A DNA stretch of 64,000 bases from Allolobophora icterica (taxonomy: Eukaryota > Annelida > Clitellata > Crassiclitellata > Lumbricidae), in assembly GCA_963556255.1 (NCBI GenBank), contig OY744609.1:21559109-21623108 (forward strand), read 5' to 3'. Numbering within the stretch: the first letter of the stretch is position 1; the number at the start of each line of letters is the position of its first letter. Of the stretch, positions 58,701 through 64,000 are shown one piece after another. Below the pieces are notes generated by a model, which had not been told where the DNA came from, ran no database searches, and saw nothing but the letters and a program-made list of their open reading frames with translations. Position numbers and translations under genes: made by a program.

Positions 58701-59750
58701 TATATGGATACGGTGAGCTTAATTTTGCAGATGATTTCCCTAATTCTATTACTGTCACAAGGCTATCGCGTAGCAATCTAGGATTATGATGATTAGGCCG
58801 CCTATCGTGCCCCCGCACGTCCATTAATGCCATAAATGGTAGGCCTAGTTAGTTCCGCCACGTTTTAACAACAATCATTTAAAACATGGCCATCTATCGA
58901 TGAGTGCATAAACGCCAACAGATTTTCAGAACATATTTTGACCTTGCACTGTGCGTGCCTGTGTGTTTGAGAGGCCCACTAACCAGCGATATTTTCGTTA
59001 GAGAAAACTAAAATTTGATGTAAAAATAGATGATTTCGTTAACGAAAACTAGAAGTAAAAGTAGGAATTATTTCATCAGAAAAAACGAAATTAGGAATTG
59101 AATTATGAATTATTTGCCGACTAAAATTATGAACGAAATTAGAAATTATTTTCAGAAGTAAACTCATTTTACTTCTGGCCGACATACCTTAAGGCATTCA
59201 TAGACAGACCAACCAGGGCATTTTTTAACATGTTGACTGGTGGGGAAATTCCCCACCAGCCCTCTCCAATTCCCCACCAGTCCTTGCCCTTTTCCCCACC
59301 AGTGAATTTTGCCCTTTTTAGTCCCAAATAATTTTTTTTCATTTGTGTGACCTTATGCAAATGATATACTGCAAATGCAAACCACGGTAGAAGTGAGATC
59401 TTTATAATTTATAGTCACCAATAGTCTGCCCATAGACGTATATTGAGTCTGCCACAGCAGACTGAAATCTTTGTTATTTAAATTTCTTTGGTCACCAATA
59501 GTCCGCCACAGTAGACGTGAAATCTTTAAAACATAATATATTTCTATGGTCACTAGTAGTCTGCTCTGTGCTGCTATTTACGTCTTCGGTATGTTGATAT
59601 TTCTAATTTTATCATTTAAAAGCAAAAACTAAACATAAACTTAAACCGTAAAACTGAATTTTGGCTAATGGTTACGATAAAGATAATCTCTATCTCTAGG
59701 GAATGGGATTTATCCAATTTACGCAAGAATAATATTGATTAAATTACAAG
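58700..59750. other. No gene recognised
   Basis: AT-rich; 58.98-59.16 kb has degenerate repeats of AAAACTA(A/G)AA and GAAATTAGGAATT. At 59.23-59.31 kb a CCCCACCAG-rich stretch recurs three times. Confidence 0.4.
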
Positions 59751-59993
59751 CATGCCCAGTACAGAAAGAACTAAGAAACGCAAAGCAGATTTGCTTTTGG
59801 ATGGCGCTACGAAATGCCAAAAGCTTTCAGATTTATTTGGCCAAAACTCGACAGCAAACAATTACAACCAGTCTGCCAACAACCAATCAGGCAACAACAG
59901 TTAGGCCTACTCACTTTTAACCTGTGTGAGCATGGGCGCCCGCAGCATAGGTCAAGGGGGGTCGCGTGACCCCCCCTGGAAATCATGATGTGA

Positions 59994-60250
59994 CTGCCAA
60001 GAGAATCATGGATACTGAAAACCTTACTCTCTGAGTTTGAAAGCAACAGCAGTAGGATGTTGACGAGAAACCCCAGAGTTGATGCACTAAGACTTATAGA
60101 ATTAATAGAAATAACACAGTAGGCCTAATGGAAGCTACCTAGAGCCGGCCAATGCCAGCCTTGACCTTAAGGTCAGCTAGCTAAAGCGACTGCCCAGAGA
60201 ATCATGGATACTGGTAACCGTGTACTCTCTCGGTCTGAAAGATTAAACAG
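59994..60250 (+). repeat. Spaced direct repeat of about 60 bp
   Basis: AGAGAATCATGGATACTG ... TACTCTCT ... TGAAAG occurs at 59999-60047 and again at 60196-60243. Confidence 0.5.
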
Positions 60251-60539
60251 GTGTTGGCTGTAGAAGAATAGCTTGGGTTCCTCTCTGCATGGCGGAGGAT
60301 GGTGACACGCGCAATATATCACCCTACAAGACTGGAGAGAGAGAGAGTGGTTGGACTTGGATATAGAGATAAGACACAGGACAACTAATTATTAAGACAG
60401 CTGTAATGGGCTTTCAGATTGGGAGGAGAAAGAGAGACTAGATCAGTTCATTTCGAGATCCCATCATTGTAGGCCCTACTCGATAATACAGAGGAATTTT
60501 ACTTTCTTCCACACACAAAAAATCCGTTTTGTTCGCAGT

Positions 60540-61115
60540 TTTTACTTGTAATCGCAATTGTAATCTAGCGATTAGGCCATACTTCAATGCCCACAAAAGC
60601 TATAGGTCGCGGGAACCAGATTATTCACAGGCGCTCAGTCAAACAAAATCTATAGGCAGGGGGTCAAAGTGCAAAGGGGTCAGGCAGGCCTGGCAGGCAG
60701 TCAGACGGGTATACGGTGGATTGAGTTTAGAATTGAAGCGGTGAGGGAGGCAAGTGGAAGAGGAGGAAGCGGGTTAAGACCTGTGAAAGAGCAGTTGAAA
60801 TTAAGCCATATGGAGATATGACAAGAGGTAAGATTTTGGTGAGTTCGTAGGTAAGATCTGATATTTGTCATAATTCTGGTGAGAGTTTATTCAAGAGAAG
60901 CAAAATAGCTATGGCTATAAAGCGATTTGCAAATTTTAGCGATGAGGTGACGGAAGGGCGAAGTCTTAGGGCGGATGAGGAGCGGGTTGAGAGGCGTAGT
61001 TGGACTGTGAATAACTGACCAAGATAGGAGGCTCCATGCGTGGGAGGATTGGAGTGTCTTGTAGGTGGGTGGGTGTACAGTGTGCTTTTTATACATTCAG
61101 ATGCGCCTGCCGAGG
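60540..61115 (-). mobile_element. CR1-like LINE 3' relic, minus strand
   Basis: Same family as the element in copy C intron 2: the minus strand shows SPTTPLNPLLIRPKTSPFRH and HLIAKICKSLYSHSYFASL, and the 3' end has CGCGGGAACCAGATTATTCA. More decayed than the other copy. Confidence 0.6.
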
Positions 61116-61750
61116 ACGCCGCAGCAAGTGGAAGTGAAAGGTGTGCAAGGGGCCCGGGTTTACACTTTTCCAGTGGTTGTAGAAAATGACAATAATGACA
61201 AAAAATATAGTTAGGCCTATAGATTATATCAGATAATGGATAATTTTATCCAGTTTAGGTCTGTATACTGCTTACTTGGCTGAGGTTAGCTCACACAACT
61301 TTTAAACACTTCCCGGGCCTCTGAGTATAATTAGGGCCTACACTCTTCCAAAGTCCAAGCTTCAGAAATGAGATTGTATTAGGCCTATTGGCAAAAATTT
61401 ATTTTCACTGAAATGTACGCTACGCTGGATTTATTTCTTCTGTATTGCTAAAATTATTTTCTTTTCGGTATGTACAGCAGAGTGCAGACCACTGCGAAAG
61501 GTTTAAATTAGGCCTACGTGAGGGGCACACAGAGTGCCATGTCTTTGAATGCTGAAAGATAAATACAGTGTATTATCGCATTCGGTGATTGATTTGAATA
61601 AATCAATGACATAGGCTATGGGTATGCGGACGTTTGGTCAAAGGACGGTTGGTCAAAGCAATCGATGCGGTTATAAAGTTTATAGTTTATTAAGTAAACA
61701 ATGAGGTTATAAAGTTTATAATTTATAAAGCAATCAATGCGGTTATAGGC

Positions 61751-62117
61751 ATAGGCGTAGACTCTGGGGGGGCAGCCGGGGCACGTGCCCCCCCCAATAA
61801 TCGAGGAGCCGGGGCAACGCCCCCCCCAATAATCGAGATGAAAATTAAAAAAAATAAGAAGGTATATTTAATTTCACGAAATTTGTTCGAGAGGAATCGG
61901 TAAAAAAAGTTAATGACAGTGTGGTGTGAGGACAAACCGGTGAAAAGTTTATGATGGTGTGTAGTGTTTGCTATGAGGAGCTCCTGAAACAAAGAAAAGA
62001 GGCGAATGACTAAAAAAAAAGGTCATCAACTTTTGAAATTCCGAAAAAGATTTTGTAAATTCAGAAAATTGTCGGGAAAATGCCCCCCCCCAATATTTTG
62101 TAGAAGTTTACGCCAGT
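61751..62117. mobile_element. MITE with GGCGTA(A/G)ACT ends and 10-bp target duplication
   Basis: Left end AGGCGTAGACT, right end AGTTTACGCCAGT. The direct repeat GGTTATAGGC flanks it on both sides (61741-61750 and 62118-62127). The interior has G-rich and C-rich arms around an A-rich core containing AAGGTCATCAACTTTT, a motif shared with other elements in this window. Confidence 0.65.
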
Positions 62118-62524
62118 GGTTATAGGCATTGTTATTCCTCAAAATAATACACTTTAATGTATTGGTTTTTATCTCAAATGTAGTCAAATAGTTAAAACAC
62201 GAAGGTACCTAATTGTGAGACAAATGTGCAATAGCACGAAGATATATTAGCACGTTCGATCTTCCATATCCCCAACAGCACGTCTGACTTTTCCGACCAA
62301 GTCACGATATTTGTTTTATTTGTGTATGGGCTACGCTTTGCTGTGCATGTAAAGATGCCTGGTTTTCTAATGGCTTAATTGGTCGGCCGGTTCGTCTGTC
62401 TAGGGATAATTAGTGGTCGTCGATTTCAAAGGGTTATCGTATATCTGTGCCAGTGCAGTTGTTTGTACTGATAAGAGAACTGACATGTTTTAAAAGCGTC
62501 TCTAATATCGAAAATGTTAATTTT

Positions 62525-62659
62525 TGATCAACCGTCCTCTTGACGAAAGGACCCTTGATCAACAGTCCCCTTGACGAACAGTCCGCTTGACCAATCGTCC
62601 GTTGACCAATCGTCCGTGACCAATCGTCCGTTGACCAATCGTCCGTTGACCAAACGTCC
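62525..62659. repeat. Minisatellite of about 16 bp forming the right end of the element
   Basis: Seven to eight imperfect units based on GACCAATCGTCCGTT; the outer units are more regular than the inner ones (GATCAACCGTCC, GACGAACAGTCC). Confidence 0.75.
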
Positions 62660-62708
62660 TAGAACCAGGCTATTTACATATTACATATTTATATATAACT
62701 CTCCCGGC

Positions 62709-62932
62709 CATGGGCGGTGATACCGGGAAGTCGAGGGGGACAAGACCCCCACCTTTAACAGTGAGCGGGCACACACCATACATCCCCTCTCCCAAATTTA
62801 GAAGAGACACCGAAAAAAGTCATCAAATTAAAAAACTTTGACCTCTTTTTGAGCAGATCAGTTCAAAACTCTTTTCTCCCCAGATCATTTCAAAAGTGTC
62901 CCCCCATCTGTCAAACAAGATTGCCGCCAGTG
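62709..62932. mobile_element. CATGGGCGG-type MITE, copy 3
   Basis: Ends CATGGGCGGTGAT and ATTGCCGCCAGTG; flanked by the exact 8-bp repeat CTCCCGGC (62701-62708, 62933-62940). The interior has the GGGGGACAAGACCCCCACCT motif also seen in copies 1 and 2. Confidence 0.7.
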
Positions 62933-64000
62933 CTCCCGGCCGTGACTGACCTCCCCTGCAAAAAATCCTGCGGGCGCCCATGTGTGTGAGTAAAGAACCA
63001 AGTCAATCGGTAACTGTTGCGAGTCAGGCAGCAAGCGAATGAGAATCGTCAATTGTAGCAAATGATATAGCAAATGCAGCAAGTCAATCGTCAATGAGTT
63101 TTGTGAGTCTGGATGCTATTCCATCGTCAAGTAGGCCTAAGTCTTCAACACGTGTCAACGAACTTATTCAACTAACCGAAGCAGGTTTGTCAACTAGGCC
63201 TAGTCAACCGACAAGTGTGACATCAGTTAAGTGATGTAAAGTTCAGAACCAAAGAAACAGTGTTTCTTTGTACAAAGGAATTAAACTAGACTGGAATAGT
63301 TTATAAAAGAACAACAACGAACTATAGAGATATTTGACGCAACTAAAGATTCAAAGAAGCGTGTGCATGTGTCTTGTAAATTGTATTTTCAGTACATAGA
63401 TGAGGCCAAAAGGTATTTGCGAAACGGCATTGTGCCCATCGCAGTAGGTGTCAGAGCTAATGGTGAAGATCGTTTAAGGTTAATAGTAGATCACTTGCAA
63501 TCTGAAGCACACAGTGCCGTTAAAGATCGAGATAAACTGCATAAGGAATGGGAGAAGGGAAACGACTCCATGACGATAAGCATCATAGGCTTAAAATCTT
63601 GAAAACTCATAAAGCCACATATTTTCGCACATCGAAGAATAAGACGATTTGCTGCATTCTGAGCTCAAAGATGCCAAACAGTTTCCTCGACATCATGAAG
63701 TACGTTTCGCTCAGCATCAGGTAGCCTACAATTGACGTGATAGCCTATTGAGTAACATTCATGGCTGCAAGGCTGTGTTGAATAAACTAGAGCAAAATGA
63801 GAACCGTAAAGAGCAGGCTGAAGCTCGAGGTTTCACACAGACTTGGAATGACAGACAAATTTGGATATCTGCATTAATGGACGATATCTTGGATGTATAC
63901 CAAACTTTGCAGAAACAATTTAAGCCAGATGATCTTGTCTATGAAATACTGACATGTAGAGATGGCGCTCTTAGGAAGCTTCAACTGATGAAGAATGGAC

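Larger units (their letters stand above)
61628..62659. mobile_element. Element with inverted ends made of tandem GGACG(T/G)TTGGTCAA units
   Basis: The left end reads GGACGTTTGGTCAA then GGACGGTTGGTCAA. The right end is an array of the complementary unit (TTGACCAATCGTCC and variants) finishing TTGACCAAACGTCC. No clear target duplication is visible. A 367-bp MITE is inserted inside it. No coding capacity seen. Confidence 0.5.
59931..62982. mobile_element. 3.05-kb hAT-like non-autonomous composite element
   Basis: Ends are CATGGGCGCCCGCAG and CTGCGGGCGCCCATG, a perfect 15-bp inverted repeat. An 8-bp direct repeat TGTGTGAG flanks it (59923-59930 and 62983-62990). Removing the element and one repeat copy restores the reading frame of the gene it interrupts. 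The interior holds no transposase that I can see, but a LINE tail, a repeat-ended element and a MITE. Confidence 0.75.
59752..64000 (+). pseudogene. Decayed hAT-transposase-derived (KIAA1586/ZNF862-like) gene, interrupted, runs off window end
   Basis: The reading starts at ATG 59752 with a basic KKRKADLLLDG segment and KCQKLSDLFGQ, then an Asn-rich stretch and a TAG at 59902. After eight more codons it is interrupted by a 3.05-kb element at 59931 and resumes in the same frame at 62991 with a Ser/Gln-rich region containing further stops. From about 63300 a conserved part reads EIFDATKDSKKRVHVSCKLY, then AKRYLRNGIVPIAVG and DRLRLIVDHLQSEAHSAVKD. Frame shifts near 63570 and 63735 lead to CKAVLNKLEQNENRKEQAEA and FTQTWNDRQIWISALMDDIL, open to the last base. 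From memory these motifs occur in uncharacterised invertebrate proteins with hAT ancestry; the family name is tentative. Several stops and shifts make it a pseudogene here. Confidence 0.55.

Noticed and set aside
61628..62659. Helitron or LTR retrotransposon
   Set aside because: No TC...CTRR ends and no TG...CA direct repeats; the termini are inverted arrays.

Overview
This window is from an animal genome, most likely a marine deuterostome invertebrate, with an echinoderm as my best guess. Genes are split by spliced introns, a long C2H2 zinc-finger array is present, and roughly half of what I can identify is decayed LINEs, tRNA-derived SINEs, short DNA transposons and microsatellites. There are no bacterial features. 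The echinoderm guess is an inference from repeat texture and LINE types, not from a diagnostic gene.

Left part (1-20 kb): mostly repeats. The one gene-like object is a minus-strand tandem C2H2 zinc-finger array (about 11.6-13.9 kb) with 22 well-formed fingers. It is broken by a nonsense change plus a one-base insertion in one linker and by a one-base deletion in a later linker, and it then decays into finger remnants. Around it lie LINE reverse-transcriptase fragments, SINEs (one split by a hAT-type insertion), a fold-back element with 39-bp perfect inverted ends (15.0-15.4 kb), and other short transposons.

Central part (20-57 kb): the main content is a tandem cluster of three minus-strand paralogues related to eukaryotic pantothenate kinase (Fumble/PANK family). 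Each can be assembled as seven coding exons with consistent phases and no internal stop, giving 435, 449 and 448 residues. All three keep the first ATP-loop DIGG motif, a Glu that aligns with the PANK catalytic base, and a GSG motif. All three have replaced the glycine-rich GTSLGGGT loop and the pantothenate-contacting Arg and Ser. All three also use a GC-AG intron at the same place. A relic fourth first exon with a stop (45.8 kb) and an inverted piece of intron 1 (58.4-58.7 kb) suggest a longer duplication history. Because the copies are paralogous, several transposon insertions can be checked against an empty site in a sister intron: a hAT element in copy B intron 3, a LINE in copy C intron 2, and a hAT MITE in copy B intron 4.

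Between copies A and B a 1.9-kb hAT element with an 8-bp target duplication carries a nested LINE and a nested MITE. A 480-bp TG...CA segment with an internal TATA box, embedded in a TA microsatellite, looks like a solo LTR (47.75-48.23 kb).

Right part (57-64 kb): a decayed plus-strand gene resembling hAT-transposase-derived proteins starts at 59752, is interrupted by a 3.05-kb element with an 8-bp target duplication, resumes in the same frame at about 62991 and runs off the window end. The 3.05-kb insertion holds further nested elements, including one whose ends are arrays of a 14-16-bp unit (GGACGTTTGGTCAA-like). Identifications are by eye from sequence motifs; no database search was possible.
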